A stretch of 64,000 nucleotides of DNA from Rhizobium sp. CF080 (GTDB taxonomy: Bacteria; Pseudomonadota; Alphaproteobacteria; Rhizobiales; Rhizobiaceae): NCBI RefSeq assembly GCF_000282095.2, contig NZ_AKKC02000010.1:186001-250000 (forward strand), written 5' to 3'. Position 1 is the first letter of the stretch; each line of letters starts with the position of its first letter. Below, piece after piece: positions 16,624 through 25,628 of the stretch. A program made the position numbers and the translations under genes. The notes under the pieces are model-generated. The model was not told the DNA's origin and did not search any database. It saw nothing but the letters and a program-made list of their open reading frames with translations.

Positions 16624-17460
16624 ATGACCAGCAATTTCATCACCACCAAGGACGGTACGCAGATCTTCTACAAGGACTGGGGCTCGAAGGATGCCCAGCC
16701 AATCGTCTTCCATCACGGCTGGCCGCTTTCGGCCGACGACTGGGACGCCCAGATGCTGTTCTTCCTGCACCAGGGTTTTCGCGTGATTGCCCATGACCGC
16801 CGCGGCCACGGCCGTTCGAGCCAGACCGAAACCGGCAACGAAATGAACACCTATGCTGCCGACGTTGCGGAACTCGCAGCCCATCTCGACCTGAAAAACG
16901 CCATCCATGTCGGCCATTCGACCGGTGGCGGCGAAGTCGCCCGCTACGTTGCCCAATATGGCGGCGGCCGGGTGGCCAAGGCCGTGCTGATGGGCGCCGT
17001 GCCGCCGATCATGGTCAAGTCGGACAAGAACCCCGGCGGCCTGCCGATCCAAGTCTTCGACGGTTTTCGCGCAGCGCTTGCCGCCAACCGCGCGCAGTTC
17101 TTCCGCGACGTGCCGGCCGGCCCGTTCTACGGCTTCAACCGGGAAGGTGCGACCGTTTCGGAAGGCGTCATCGCCAATTGGTGGCGGCAGGGCATGATGG
17201 GCGGCACCAAGGCCCATTACGATTGCATCAAGGCGTTTTCGGAAACCGACTTCACCGAAGACCTGAAGGCGATCGACGTGCCGGTGCTGGTCATGCACGG
17301 CGACGACGACCAGATCGTGCCGATCGCCGACTCGGCGCCGCTCTCGGCCAAGCTGCTGAAGAAGGGCACGCTGAAGATTTATGAAGGTTTGCCGCATGGC
17401 ATGGCGACCACGCATGCAGATGTGATCAATGCGGATCTGCTGGCGTTCTTCAAGGGCTGA
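16624..17460 (+). CDS. Alpha/beta hydrolase, cofactor-free haloperoxidase / esterase type
   Basis: A 278-residue protein started at the ATG at 16624. The catalytic triad is visible: the nucleophile Ser99 in GHSTGGG, the Asp in MHGDDDQIVP, and the His in GLPHGMATTH. HHGWPLSADDWD forms the oxyanion hole. The family (non-haem chloroperoxidases and arylesterases) hydrolyses esters and can perform perhydrolysis with peroxide. Divergent from an OhrR-like regulator and with its operators upstream, it is probably induced by organic peroxides, which fits a peroxide- or peracid-related role. Confidence 0.92.
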   Translation: MTSNFITTKDGTQIFYKDWGSKDAQPIVFHHGWPLSADDWDAQMLFFLHQGFRVIAHDRRGHGRSSQTETGNEMNTYAADVAELAAHLDLKNAIHVGHSTGGGEVARYVAQYGGGRVAKAVLMGAVPPIMVKSDKNPGGLPIQVFDGFRAALAANRAQFFRDVPAGPFYGFNREGATVSEGVIANWWRQGMMGGTKAHYDCIKAFSETDFTEDLKAIDVPVLVMHGDDDQIVPIADSAPLSAKLLKKGTLKIYEGLPHGMATTHADVINADLLAFFKG

Positions 17461-17519
17461 GGTTTGGACGCGATGGAAACGGGGCTCGCCGCAGTGTGGC
17501 GAGCCTCGGCCGATTTTAG

Positions 17520-17640
17520 AAGGGCGGCTGGGCGAGAGCGAGGTCAGCACGCAGAGCACCTTCATCGTGACTGTCGGCAGGCCCGTATCTATCACGCCCT
17601 TCACGACACCGACAATGATGTAGGTGACGATTGCCGACCA
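17520..17640 (-). pseudogene. Remnant of a TauE/SafE (TSUP) permease N-terminus
   Basis: In the roughly 375-bp gap between the hydrolase and the lipoprotein gene, one minus-strand frame reads IVTYIIVGVVKGVIDTGLPTV then TMKVLCVLTSLSPS. This is the typical first helix and GxxKGxxxxGLPTVxM loop of TauE/SafE sulfite exporter family permeases. It has no start codon upstream in frame with a plausible N-terminus, and the similarity stops after about 40 residues. It looks like a decayed fragment. The rest of the gap shows nothing recognisable. Confidence 0.45.
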
Positions 17641-17835
17641 GCACGCGTTGTGGGGCTTCTAGAGATCGTCGAGCCAAGCGCAGGGCACAAGGCTATTTGA
17701 TGTGAAGGAAGAGGCACGCGCGGGCAATTTTCGCCAGCGTGGATAAGACGCGAAAGTTGTATCTCCGTGCCTTTTGCGCCGCTTATCAATGTACTATAGC
17801 CGCGGTGGTTGTTTGAGCCTGGGGGAATATTTGCA

Positions 17836-18099
17836 ATGAGATTTTTGATAGGGATTTTTTCAGCGGTCGCCATTCTATCCGGCTGCACGCCGCGAGATGT
17901 AATGGTTGATCTGCACACCGACAACAATGGGCGATTGAGCCGCGCCGTTGTGACTAAATCGACGGGCGACAGGGCAGTGGACGAGCGCGCCAAGCAGGCC
18001 GCGATCAACAATTTTCACCGTCGGGTCATCATGCCACGTCGGCAGAACACGACCTATCATCAGCCTGTCAAGGTCTATGACCCGGAACCTGCGTTCTGA
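17836..18099 (+). CDS. Small lipoprotein with TonB-C-like domain
   Basis: An 87-residue protein started at the ATG at 17836. The lipobox LSGC (Cys17) after a hydrophobic core predicts a lipoprotein. The mature part, RLSRAVVTKSTGDRAVDERAKQAAINNF, matches the conserved strand-helix of TonB C-terminal domains, where a residue pair near G-D-x-x-x-D-x-x-A is usual. It is therefore probably a stand-alone periplasmic TonB-C-type module, too short and lacking the Pro-rich spacer of a working TonB. Function unknown. Its base composition looks less GC-rich than the neighbours. Confidence 0.65.
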   Translation: MRFLIGIFSAVAILSGCTPRDVMVDLHTDNNGRLSRAVVTKSTGDRAVDERAKQAAINNFHRRVIMPRRQNTTYHQPVKVYDPEPAF

Positions 18100-18117
18100 C
18101 GGACAGAACACGTGCAA

Positions 18118-18143
18118 AAGGCGGAAATGGAGATCTCCGCCTT
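18118..18143. terminator. Hairpin terminator between lipoprotein and aminotransferase
   Basis: AAGGCGGA (18118-18125) pairs with TCCGCCTT (18136-18143), and the inner GGAGATCTCC is itself a palindrome. On the minus strand the stem ends in CCTTTTG, so it serves the aminotransferase; on the plus strand it follows the lipoprotein stop by 18 bp. Confidence 0.7.
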
Positions 18144-18172
18144 CGCGTCGTGCAGGGTCGAAGCGTGTCGCC

Positions 18173-19501
18173 TCAGATATTGCTCGTCAGGATCTCGCGC
18201 AATTTCCCAAAGATCTCGTCGATATGGTGCTTTTCGACGATGAGCGGCGGGGACATGGCGATGGTGTCGCCGGTGGTGCGGATCAGCAGGCCGTTTTCGT
18301 AGGCCTTCAGGAAAGCGGTGAAGGCGCGCTTGGTGGGTTCGCCGGCGATCGGGTCGAGTTCGATCGCGCCGATCAGGCCGAGGTTTCTGATGTCGATGAC
18401 ATTCGGCAGGTCTTTGAGCGAATGCAGGCCCGCTTCCCAATAGGGGGCGATGTCGCGGGCGCGGTCGAACAGGCCTTCTTCCTTGTAGGTTTCGAGCGTC
18501 GCCAGGCCGGCGGCCGAGGCGATCGGGTTGCCGGAATAGGTATAGCCGTGCATGAACTCGATCATGTGCTCCGGGCCGGTCATGAACGCGTCGTGGATCT
18601 CGGAGGTGACGAAGACCGCACCCATCGGGATCACGCCGTTGGTGAGGCCCTTGGCGGTGGTGATGATGTCCGGCTTGACGTCGAAATACTGGGCCGCGAA
18701 CGGCGCGCCCAGGCGGCCGAAGCCGGTGATGACTTCGTCGAAGATCAAGAGGATGCCGTGCTTGGTGCAGATCTCGCGCAGCTTCTGCAGGTAGCCCTTC
18801 GGCGGAATCAGCACGCCGGTGGAGCCGGCGACCGGCTCGACGATGACGGCGGCGATGGTCGAGGCGTCGTGCAGGGTGACGATGCGCTCGAGCTCGGTCG
18901 CAAGGTCGCCGCCATGTTCCGGCTCACCCTTGGTGAAGGCGTTCTTGCCCGGCAGGTGGGTATGCGGCATGTGGTCGACGCCGGTCAGCAGTGTGCCGAA
19001 CATTTTCCGGTTGGAGACGATGCCGCCGACCGAGATGCCGCCGAAATTGACGCCGTGGTAACCGCGCTCGCGGCCGATCAGGCGGAAGCGCGAGCCGTTG
19101 CCCTTCACCCGGTGATAGGCAAGCGCGACCTTCAATGCGGTCTCTACCGATTCCGAGCCGGAATTGGTGTAGAGGACGTGGTTCATGCCTTCGGGCGCGA
19201 TGTCGACCAGGCGGTTGGCGAGTTCGAACGCCTTGGGATGACCCAGCTGGAAGGCGGGCGCATAGTCCAGTTCGCCGGCCTGTTCCCGGATCGCCTCGGT
19301 GATCTTCGGGCGGCAGTGGCCGGCATTGACGCACCAGAGGCCTGCGGTGGCATCGAGCACCTGGCGGCCGTCATGGGTCGTGTAATGCATATCCTTGGCG
19401 GCGACGAAAAGGCGGGGTTCCTGCTTGAACTGGCGGTTTGCCGTAAACGGCATCCAGAACGCCCGCAGGTCGTTGGGCGTGGTATTCAGGCGATTGGACA
19501 T
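18173..19501 (-). CDS. Omega-amino acid:pyruvate aminotransferase (class III)
   Basis: A 442-residue protein started at the ATG at 19501 (MSNRLNTTPND); other in-frame ATGs lie just upstream. Class III PLP aminotransferase features are FWMPFTANRQFK near the N-terminus, TNSGSESVETALK (PLP phosphate), IFDEVITGFGR (PLP ring Asp) and TTAKGLTNG with the Schiff-base lysine. The FWMPFTANRxFK start is typical of beta-alanine:pyruvate transaminases, which also accept taurine, GABA-like and aromatic amines. It acts in the cytoplasm. It ends at the hairpin at 18118. Confidence 0.92.
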   Translation of the reverse strand: MSNRLNTTPNDLRAFWMPFTANRQFKQEPRLFVAAKDMHYTTHDGRQVLDATAGLWCVNAGHCRPKITEAIREQAGELDYAPAFQLGHPKAFELANRLVDIAPEGMNHVLYTNSGSESVETALKVALAYHRVKGNGSRFRLIGRERGYHGVNFGGISVGGIVSNRKMFGTLLTGVDHMPHTHLPGKNAFTKGEPEHGGDLATELERIVTLHDASTIAAVIVEPVAGSTGVLIPPKGYLQKLREICTKHGILLIFDEVITGFGRLGAPFAAQYFDVKPDIITTAKGLTNGVIPMGAVFVTSEIHDAFMTGPEHMIEFMHGYTYSGNPIASAAGLATLETYKEEGLFDRARDIAPYWEAGLHSLKDLPNVIDIRNLGLIGAIELDPIAGEPTKRAFTAFLKAYENGLLIRTTGDTIAMSPPLIVEKHHIDEIFGKLREILTSNI

Positions 19502-19841
19502 GACATTCTCCATGGCCATTCTGTTTCGTCGGGTGGCCATTTCCCGGTCGGCGTCATTGCACCAAGTTTTGACTGCATGGTCAAATTATCAGCGGGATCA
19601 GGGGCGTCAACCGCCTTCGGATCGAGGGCCGGCTCGGATCCCTGTGTCCCGGCGCAATCGGTCCGGACTGGTCCTGCCGGTCGGGGCGATTGCGGCGGGA
19701 CGGGCGGTCCACTGTCCGGATTTCCAACAAAGGCTCAAGATTTCAATGGGTTTTCCCTCGGCCATGAAATTTGATTGCGTGTCTCTGGTCTTTTGGCGAA
19801 AGCGACCAATATCGCCTTAAACGTCAATTCCGAGACCATCA
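19502..19841. other. Gap between the aminotransferase and the sensor kinase
   Basis: About 340 bp holding two divergent promoters without a recognised operator or repeat. Frames that cross it do not look coding. Near 19570-19590 a short AT-rich patch (TGACTGCATGGTCAAATTATC) could be part of the aminotransferase promoter. Nothing else seen. Confidence 0.35.
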
Positions 19842-21845
19842 TTGGCCGATCCCGATCCCAACGAAGACATGCATATCGAGCGACTGGAAGCGCTCGATGC
19901 CTACAATATCATGGACACCGAGCCGGAGCCGGAGTTCGACGACATCGTGCTCGTCGCTTCCACGCTCTGCGGCACGCCGGTGGCGCTCGTCAGCCTTGTC
20001 GAGAGGGAGCGGCAATGGTTCAAGGCACGCGTCGGTTTCGAGGCGTGCGATACGCCGATCGAGCAGTCGGTCTGCGCCCACGCGCTCGGCAGTTCCGATG
20101 TGCTCGTCATCCCCGACCTGCGGCTCGACCCGCGAACCCGTGCGAACCCGCTCGTCGCCGGCGAACCGCATATCCGTTTTTATGCCGGCGCGCCGCTCGT
20201 CACGCCTGACGAGGTGATCCTCGGCACGCTCTGCGTCATCGACGTCGAGCCGCGGCCGCGGGGGCTGGAGGAGGGGCAGAAGGCGGCGCTGCAGGCGCTT
20301 GCCCGGCAGGTGATCGCGCTTCTCGAAATGCGGCGCATCTCGCAGCGCAAGGACGACCTGTTCCGGCGCCAGAAGTCGATCAGCGCCAATATCCGCTCCA
20401 GCGTCAACGCGAATCTCGCGGCCCAGGAGGCCGGGCGGGTCGGCACGTTCGAAATCGACGTCGAGGCCTCGATGGTGCGGGTGTCGCGCGAGTTCTGCCG
20501 CATCTTCCACGTACCCGTTGCGGAAACCTATCCGGCCCGTGCCTTCGAGGACATGGTGCTGCCGCAGGACAGGGGCCTGCAGTCCAACGACGAGTCCCGA
20601 CAGCAGGGGAACGCGGCGCTCGACGTCGAATATCGCATTCGCGTGCCGGGATACGGGGTGCGCTGGATCGCCCGCAATGCCAGCTTCCGCCATGACGAGG
20701 CGGGCCGCCCTGTCAAGATGATCGGCACCGTGCGGGACGTGACTGCCGCCAAGCGGGAAGCCGCCCGCGTCCAGGCCCTGCTCGATCTCGGCGATCGGCT
20801 GCGCGACCTCGGCGACATGGAATCGATGGCGATCGCCGCCGGCGATCTGATGGCCAAGGCGCTCGACGCGACGCGGGCCGGTTTCGGCATCGTCAATGCG
20901 GCGGACGAGACGGTGGTGGTCCCGCCCGAGTGGTGCGCGCCCGGGGTGAAGAGCCTTGCCGGATTGCACCATTTCCGGGACTACGGATCGTTCATCGATG
21001 ACCTGAAGCGCGGGGAAACCGTGGTCGTCGCCGACGTTGCCACCGATCCGCGCACCCGCGACCATGCCCAGGCGCTTCTTGCGCTTGGCATCCGCGTGCT
21101 CGTCAACGTGCCGATCTTCGAGCTTGGGCGTTTCGGGCTGATCGCCTTCATCCATCATGATCAGCCTTACCCCTGGGTCGAGGAGGAGATCTCCTTCGTC
21201 CGCAGCTTCGGCAACCGCATCCAGATCGCGATGTCGCGGGTCGAGGCCGAACAGGAACAGCAGATGCTCAACAGGGAGATGAGCCACCGGTTGAAGAACA
21301 CGCTGTCCATGGTGCAGGCAATCGCCACACAGACGCTGCGGCCGGTGGCCGAGCGGGAGCATGTGGAGGCCTTCGAGAAGCGCTTGCATGCGCTGAGCAC
21401 CGCCCACGACATCCTGTTCGAACAGAACTGGACGAGCGCCTCGGTCTACGCGGTCGTCGACCGGACGATGAACGGGATCGGAGTGCGCGACCGTATCGAT
21501 GCGCAAGGTCCGAATGTGCGGTTCGGGCCGAAGGGCGCGCTCTCACTGTCGTTGCTGATCCATGAGTTGGCGACGAACGCGATGAAATACGGGGCGCTTT
21601 CCAACAATGCGGGGCGGGTCGCGATCGACTGGCGCATCGAAGGGACGGGCGAGGAGGCGATCTTCCGCCTCTCCTGGCGGGAGACCGGCGGGCCTGCTCC
21701 GCGCGAGCCGGAACGCAAGGGTTTCGGCTCTAAGCTCATTCGGATGGGATTGATCGGAACCGGCGGTGTTCTGGTTAGTTATGATCATCCGGGGTTCAGC
21801 GCTGAGATGACAGCCATACTCCTTCAGCTAGAACAGGCAGATTGA
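19842..21845 (+). CDS. HWE/HisKA_2-type sensor histidine kinase, GAF-PAS-GAF
   Basis: A 667-residue cytoplasmic kinase with no membrane helix. Domains are GAF (about 25-165, opening ERLEALDAYNIMDTEPE), PAS with a PAC end (about 200-305), a second GAF (about 315-455), HisKA_2 with the phosphorylated His482 in EMSHRLKNTLSMVQ, and an HATPase with the HELATNAMKYGAL N-box. The tail shows GFGSKLI. Such kinases sense light or small ligands in alphaproteobacteria and often feed the general stress response. The start is a TTG at 19842 or the ATG at 19869; neither has a strong ribosome site. The next gene, a receiver, begins 5 bp after the stop and is the obvious partner. Confidence 0.9.
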   Translation: MADPDPNEDMHIERLEALDAYNIMDTEPEPEFDDIVLVASTLCGTPVALVSLVERERQWFKARVGFEACDTPIEQSVCAHALGSSDVLVIPDLRLDPRTRANPLVAGEPHIRFYAGAPLVTPDEVILGTLCVIDVEPRPRGLEEGQKAALQALARQVIALLEMRRISQRKDDLFRRQKSISANIRSSVNANLAAQEAGRVGTFEIDVEASMVRVSREFCRIFHVPVAETYPARAFEDMVLPQDRGLQSNDESRQQGNAALDVEYRIRVPGYGVRWIARNASFRHDEAGRPVKMIGTVRDVTAAKREAARVQALLDLGDRLRDLGDMESMAIAAGDLMAKALDATRAGFGIVNAADETVVVPPEWCAPGVKSLAGLHHFRDYGSFIDDLKRGETVVVADVATDPRTRDHAQALLALGIRVLVNVPIFELGRFGLIAFIHHDQPYPWVEEEISFVRSFGNRIQIAMSRVEAEQEQQMLNREMSHRLKNTLSMVQAIATQTLRPVAEREHVEAFEKRLHALSTAHDILFEQNWTSASVYAVVDRTMNGIGVRDRIDAQGPNVRFGPKGALSLSLLIHELATNAMKYGALSNNAGRVAIDWRIEGTGEEAIFRLSWRETGGPAPREPERKGFGSKLIRMGLIGTGGVLVSYDHPGFSAEMTAILLQLEQAD

Positions 21846-21849
21846 CCGT

Positions 21850-22230
21850 ATGGGACAATCCACAGCGCCGAAAAAGCAGATCGTGCTTGTTGTCGAAGAC
21901 GAGCCACTTCTGCGGATGATGGCCATTGATCTCGTCGAGGACGCGGGCTTCGAGGCGATCGAAGCATCAGACGCCGACGAAGCGGTCAGAATCCTCGAAG
22001 CGCGCACCGATATCCGGATCGTGTTTACCGATATCGACATGCCCGGCAGCATGAACGGGATGAAGCTGGCGGCTGCCGTGCGCGACCGCTGGCCGCCAAT
22101 CGAGATCATCATCGTTTCGGGACATGTCCGCCTCAGCGATATCGATCTGCCCGACCGCAGCGTGTTCTTTTCCAAACCGTATGACTGGCAGAAAGTGACC
22201 GCAGTGCTGCACCGCATGGCCGCGCATTAG
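21850..22230 (+). CDS. Single-domain response regulator (receiver only)
   Basis: A 126-residue CheY-like receiver. The acidic pocket is Glu16/Asp17 in VVEDEPLLR, the phospho-acceptor is Asp61 in FTDIDMPG, and the lysine is in FFSKPYDW. The form VLVVEDEPLLRMMAIDLVEDAGF is common among receivers paired with HWE kinases. With no output domain, it probably acts as a phosphate shuttle or through protein contact. It is cotranscribed with the kinase before it, and a hairpin follows at 22279. Confidence 0.93.
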   Translation: MGQSTAPKKQIVLVVEDEPLLRMMAIDLVEDAGFEAIEASDADEAVRILEARTDIRIVFTDIDMPGSMNGMKLAAAVRDRWPPIEIIIVSGHVRLSDIDLPDRSVFFSKPYDWQKVTAVLHRMAAH

Positions 22231-22278
22231 AACGGGCTTGCAGGCTTGATATCCGTTGGCGGGCTGGGCATGGAAATA

Positions 22279-22312
22279 CCCCAGCTCCCTGCCATCATGG
22301 CAGGCGCTGGGG
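22279..22312. terminator. Double-stem hairpin after the receiver gene
   Basis: An outer stem CCCCAGC / GCTGGGG (22279-22285 with 22306-22312) encloses an inner perfect stem CTGCCAT / ATGGCAG with a single-base gap. There is no U-tract on either strand, so termination is probable but not canonical. Confidence 0.55.
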
Positions 22313-22347
22313 CGGGGCAGCGTGACGTCATGTCAGCGCTGTCATTC

Positions 22348-22668
22348 TCACGCAGCTGCTGATTTCTTCTGCACCGGAGCACAGTAGATTTCTTCCAGTG
22401 TCTCGAGGACCTTCAGGACCGACTCGGACGAGCTGGAGTAATAGATGGTCTGCGCATCGCGGCGGGTCTTCACCAGCTTCTGGGCCCGCAGCTTGGAAAG
22501 GTGCTGGGACAGCGCAGACTGGCTGAGGCCCACTTGGGACGCGAGCGCGCCCACGGCGACTTCGCCTTTCACCAGGCAGCACAGGATCAGCAACCGTTTC
22601 GGGTTGGCCATGGCAGAAAGCAGGCCTGCGGCTGCGTTGGAATGCTCAGATAGTGCCATCGTATCCAT
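22348..22668 (-). CDS. nolR: NolR-type ArsR family regulator
   Basis: A 106-residue protein from the ATG at 22668 (MDTMALSE); the frame is open to an ATG at 22695. The segment AAGLLSAMANPKRLLILCCLV followed by AVGALASQVGLSQSALSQHLSKLRAQ and TRRDAQTIYYSSSSES corresponds closely to NolR of Sinorhizobium and Rhizobium. NolR is a dimeric winged-helix repressor of nodulation and of many chromosomal genes. The metal-binding cysteines of ArsR/SmtB are absent, as in NolR. The upstream gap holds CCCAT-N6-ATGGG (about 22725-22740), a possible operator. No nod genes lie in this window. Confidence 0.85.
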   Translation of the reverse strand: MDTMALSEHSNAAAGLLSAMANPKRLLILCCLVKGEVAVGALASQVGLSQSALSQHLSKLRAQKLVKTRRDAQTIYYSSSSESVLKVLETLEEIYCAPVQKKSAAA

Positions 22669-22789
22669 ACGTTTTAAATTCCCCTCGTATTCCAAAGCGG
22701 CCCCCGCTTCAAAATTCGCCCATCGTATTATGGGGGAAAATTAACAAGGAGCAAAAGGGATTGTATATCCCTAAATTTCAGGTAACCAA

Positions 22790-23548
22790 CTATCGTATTT
22801 TAGCGATCCCAAAAACATAATCAAGAACGGTTTGCGGGTTCTTTGCCAGAGTCTCGAATTCGTGCCTGAGTTGAAGATCTCCCGCGATAAGGTCGATTCC
22901 TGCCCGGTCGACGCCTCCGAAGCGCCAGTTTTTCCCGTTTTCCGTGCCGAGGTGGGCGGCAAAAACCTGTGCTTCTTTCGCCATATCTTTTAATTTTTTT
23001 TGGAGGTCGAGCCAGCCCTCGGTGATTCCAGGCTCGGGAATCACCAGGTCCGATCCGGTCAGCATGTAGGCGCGGCCGAATCCTCCGTTCAGAGACGCAG
23101 CCACGGGAGTGATTCGGAAGAAGCGAAAGTCTCCGAAATCTGCATACAGTGCGGCCTTCGGGTGGCGCTCGAGGAAACGCTGGCGTATGCGCGCATGTTC
23201 GGGCGTATCGCGGGCAACGCTCTCGGCGAGGCACTGGACGGTAATCCGCGGATGGGCGAGCGGATCGCCCTTGCCGGGCTCGCCGGCCAGGAGCGAGCAG
23301 CGCGGATCGGCGACCAGCGCTTTCGTATGGCCGGACAGGCTTGAGACGAGGATGACCGGTACGCCGTCGACATCGGTGCCGGTGAGCGCCCGGCTGGCGG
23401 AGGGGAACCCGGTCTCCGGATCGAGGACCGCAAGCGCCATGTAACGCGCCCCGCGCAGCAGCGTGCGGGCAAGCCGGCGGGCCTCGTCATCCGTATCGCG
23501 CAGAACCTGCGGCTTGTCGCTCTTCCCGGTCTGCTGTTCGTCGACCAC
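22790..23548 (-). CDS. HugZ-type haem-utilisation protein (PNPOx-like fold plus DUF2470)
   Basis: Started at a GTG at 23548, with GGGAG nine bases before it, the protein has 252 residues; the frame continues to a TTG at 23578 without a ribosome site. The N-terminal two-thirds is a split-barrel pyridoxamine-phosphate-oxidase-like domain (LLRGARYMALAVLDPETGFP, LVSSLSGHTKAL, RCSLLAGEPGKGDPLAHPR). The C-terminal segment (AHLGTENGKNW, DRAGIDLIAGD) is the DUF2470 module. HugZ proteins bind and degrade haem to release iron. The haem-type TonB receptor at 35.8 kb could supply the substrate. Confidence 0.88.
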   Translation of the reverse strand: MVDEQQTGKSDKPQVLRDTDDEARRLARTLLRGARYMALAVLDPETGFPSASRALTGTDVDGVPVILVSSLSGHTKALVADPRCSLLAGEPGKGDPLAHPRITVQCLAESVARDTPEHARIRQRFLERHPKAALYADFGDFRFFRITPVAASLNGGFGRAYMLTGSDLVIPEPGITEGWLDLQKKLKDMAKEAQVFAAHLGTENGKNWRFGGVDRAGIDLIAGDLQLRHEFETLAKNPQTVLDYVFGIAKIR

Positions 23549-23644
23549 CGCGTCTATCTCCCATTCCTCCGCCGGCAATGCAGGCTCTGCGTCGGCATAT
23601 CATCCGGCGCGGTGAAGCGAAAGGTGATCCGACGGTTCAGCTTA

Positions 23645-24709
23645 TCAGCCGTCGCGCCGGCGGTGGCGGGTGAGGCCGGCAATCACGTCGTCGGACGAAA
23701 TGGTGCCGATGATCGCGCCGTTGTCGACCACCCCGATGGCGCCCGGCTGACGCGACAGCGCATCGAGGATATCGACGAGCGGAGTCGTCGACAGCGCGGT
23801 CGCGGAGACGGGCGTGGCGCCTGCCGTGGTGCTGACACCAGCCCGCATCACGTCGCCGGCGGTCAGCATGCTGATCGGGTTGAGGTGCTGCACGAAATCG
23901 GCGACATACTGGTCGGCCGGGTCTCGGACGATTTCCTGCGGCGTGCCGCACTGGATGATGTGCCCGCCCTCCATGATGGCGATGCGGTTGCCGATCCGGA
24001 AGGCTTCGTCGAGATCGTGGCTGACGAAGAGGATGGTCTTCTTCAGGCGCCGCTGGAATTCGAGAAGCTCGTCCTGCAGGCGGGTGCGGATCAGCGGATC
24101 GAGCGCAGAGAAGGGTTCGTCCATCAGAAGGATCGGCGCGCCGGTGGCAAAGGCGCGGGCAAGGCCGACGCGCTGCTGCATGCCGCCAGAAAGCTCGCCG
24201 ACCTTGCGGCCGGCCCATTTCGTCAGGTTGACCAGTTCGAGCTGTTCGTTGACCCGCTTGACCCGCTCGGCATCCGCAACGCCGGCGAGTTCCAGGCCGA
24301 AGCCGACATTTTCCGAGACCGTGCGCCAGGGGAGAAGGCCGAACTGCTGGAAGACCATCGAGACCGTGTGCATGCGCAGGTCGCGCAGCACTTTGGGGTT
24401 CGACTTGTAGGGATCGACCGGACCCGAGGCGGTGGCGACGCTGACATTGCCGCGCACGACCGGGGCGAGGCCATTGACGGCGCGCAGCAGCGTCGACTTG
24501 CCCGAACCGGACAGGCCCATCAGTACCAGGATCTCGCCCTCGTGGATGGTGAGCGACGCATTGGCGACGCCCATGACGATGCCGGTTGCGGCACTGATCT
24601 CGTCGCGGGTCTTGCCCTGGTCGACCATGGCCAGCGCCCGTTCCGGCTTGTCGCCGAAGACGATGTCGACATTGTCGAAAACTACGCAATCGGTTGTCTG
24701 GGCCGTCAT
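23645..24709 (-). CDS. choV: Choline ABC transporter, ATP-binding protein ChoV
   Basis: A 354-residue ATPase started at the ATG at 24709, which overlaps the choW stop by four bases. Walker A is GLSGSGKST, the Q-loop FQQFGLLPW, the signature LSGGMQQRV and Walker B ILLMDEPFSALDP. The C-terminal about 80 residues form the CBS-like region seen in glycine betaine/choline ATPases (DALSRQPGAIGVVDNGAIIG). It powers uptake of choline for betaine synthesis, used for osmoprotection and as carbon and nitrogen. It is the last gene of the choXWV operon. Confidence 0.95.
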   Translation of the reverse strand: MTAQTTDCVVFDNVDIVFGDKPERALAMVDQGKTRDEISAATGIVMGVANASLTIHEGEILVLMGLSGSGKSTLLRAVNGLAPVVRGNVSVATASGPVDPYKSNPKVLRDLRMHTVSMVFQQFGLLPWRTVSENVGFGLELAGVADAERVKRVNEQLELVNLTKWAGRKVGELSGGMQQRVGLARAFATGAPILLMDEPFSALDPLIRTRLQDELLEFQRRLKKTILFVSHDLDEAFRIGNRIAIMEGGHIIQCGTPQEIVRDPADQYVADFVQHLNPISMLTAGDVMRAGVSTTAGATPVSATALSTTPLVDILDALSRQPGAIGVVDNGAIIGTISSDDVIAGLTRHRRRDG

Positions 24710-25566
24710 TGGCCGTCTCCCGTCGATGTGCGGAACATGCGGTCGAGGATGATCGCCAGGATGACGATGCAGAGACCCGAATCGAAGCCGCGGGCGACGT
24801 TGACGGTGTTCAGCGCGCGCAGCACCGGCACGCCGAGACCGTTGGCGCCGACCAGCGCGGCGATGACGACCATGGAGAGCGACAGCATGATCGTCTGGGT
24901 GAGGCCGGCCATGATCTGCGGCATGGCATAGGGCAGTTCCACCTTGCGCAGGATCTGCGACGGGGTGGCGCCGAAGGCGACGGCGGCTTCCCGAAGCGAG
25001 CTCGGGGTCGAGACGATGCCGAGGCGGGTCAGGCGGATCGGCGCAGGGATCGCGAAGATGACGGTGGCGATCAGGCCCGGAACCATGCCGAGGCCGAAGA
25101 GGATCAGCGCCGGGATGAGGTAGACGAAGCTCGGCAGCGTCTGCATCAGGTCGAGGACCGGCCGCATGGCTTCGTAGAACCATTGGCGGCGGGCGGCGGC
25201 AATGCCGAGCGGCACGCCGACCACCATGCTGACGGCGGTCGAGGCGAGCACCAGCGCCAGCGTTTCCGTCGTCTCCTTCCAGTAGCCCTGGTTGAAGATC
25301 AGGAGCAGGCCGAAGAACGTGAAGGCCGCGAGCACGACGGAACGGCGCAGCCACCAGGAAAGCCCGGTCATGGCGGCCATGACGATCAGCGGATGCGGCG
25401 TGGCCAGACACCACAAAAGGCCATCGATGACGGCCAGGAGAACGGAGGACAGCCAGTCGAAGAACCAGTCGGCATTCGCCGTCAACCAGTCAACGACCGC
25501 CTTCGCCCAGGAACCGATAGGTATTCGATGATCTGCGATCCAATCCACGAGAAAACTGCCGTCCAT
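24706..25566 (-). CDS. choW: Choline ABC transporter, permease ChoW
   Basis: A 286-residue inner-membrane protein when started at the ATG at 25566 (MDGSFLVDW), which fits the length of known ChoW; an in-frame ATG at 25617 is also open. About six to seven membrane helices can be seen. The EAA loop, where the ATPase docks, is REAAVAFGATPSQILRKVELP. The overlap with choV (ATGA) indicates translational coupling. It forms the channel for choline delivered by ChoX. Confidence 0.93.
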   Translation of the reverse strand: MDGSFLVDWIADHRIPIGSWAKAVVDWLTANADWFFDWLSSVLLAVIDGLLWCLATPHPLIVMAAMTGLSWWLRRSVVLAAFTFFGLLLIFNQGYWKETTETLALVLASTAVSMVVGVPLGIAAARRQWFYEAMRPVLDLMQTLPSFVYLIPALILFGLGMVPGLIATVIFAIPAPIRLTRLGIVSTPSSLREAAVAFGATPSQILRKVELPYAMPQIMAGLTQTIMLSLSMVVIAALVGANGLGVPVLRALNTVNVARGFDSGLCIVILAIILDRMFRTSTGDGQ

Positions 25567-25628
25567 AGGGAGAGAAAGGGCGGGCTCCGGGGCAGGCGTC
25601 CGCCGCCCCGGAAACATTTTCGGGACTG

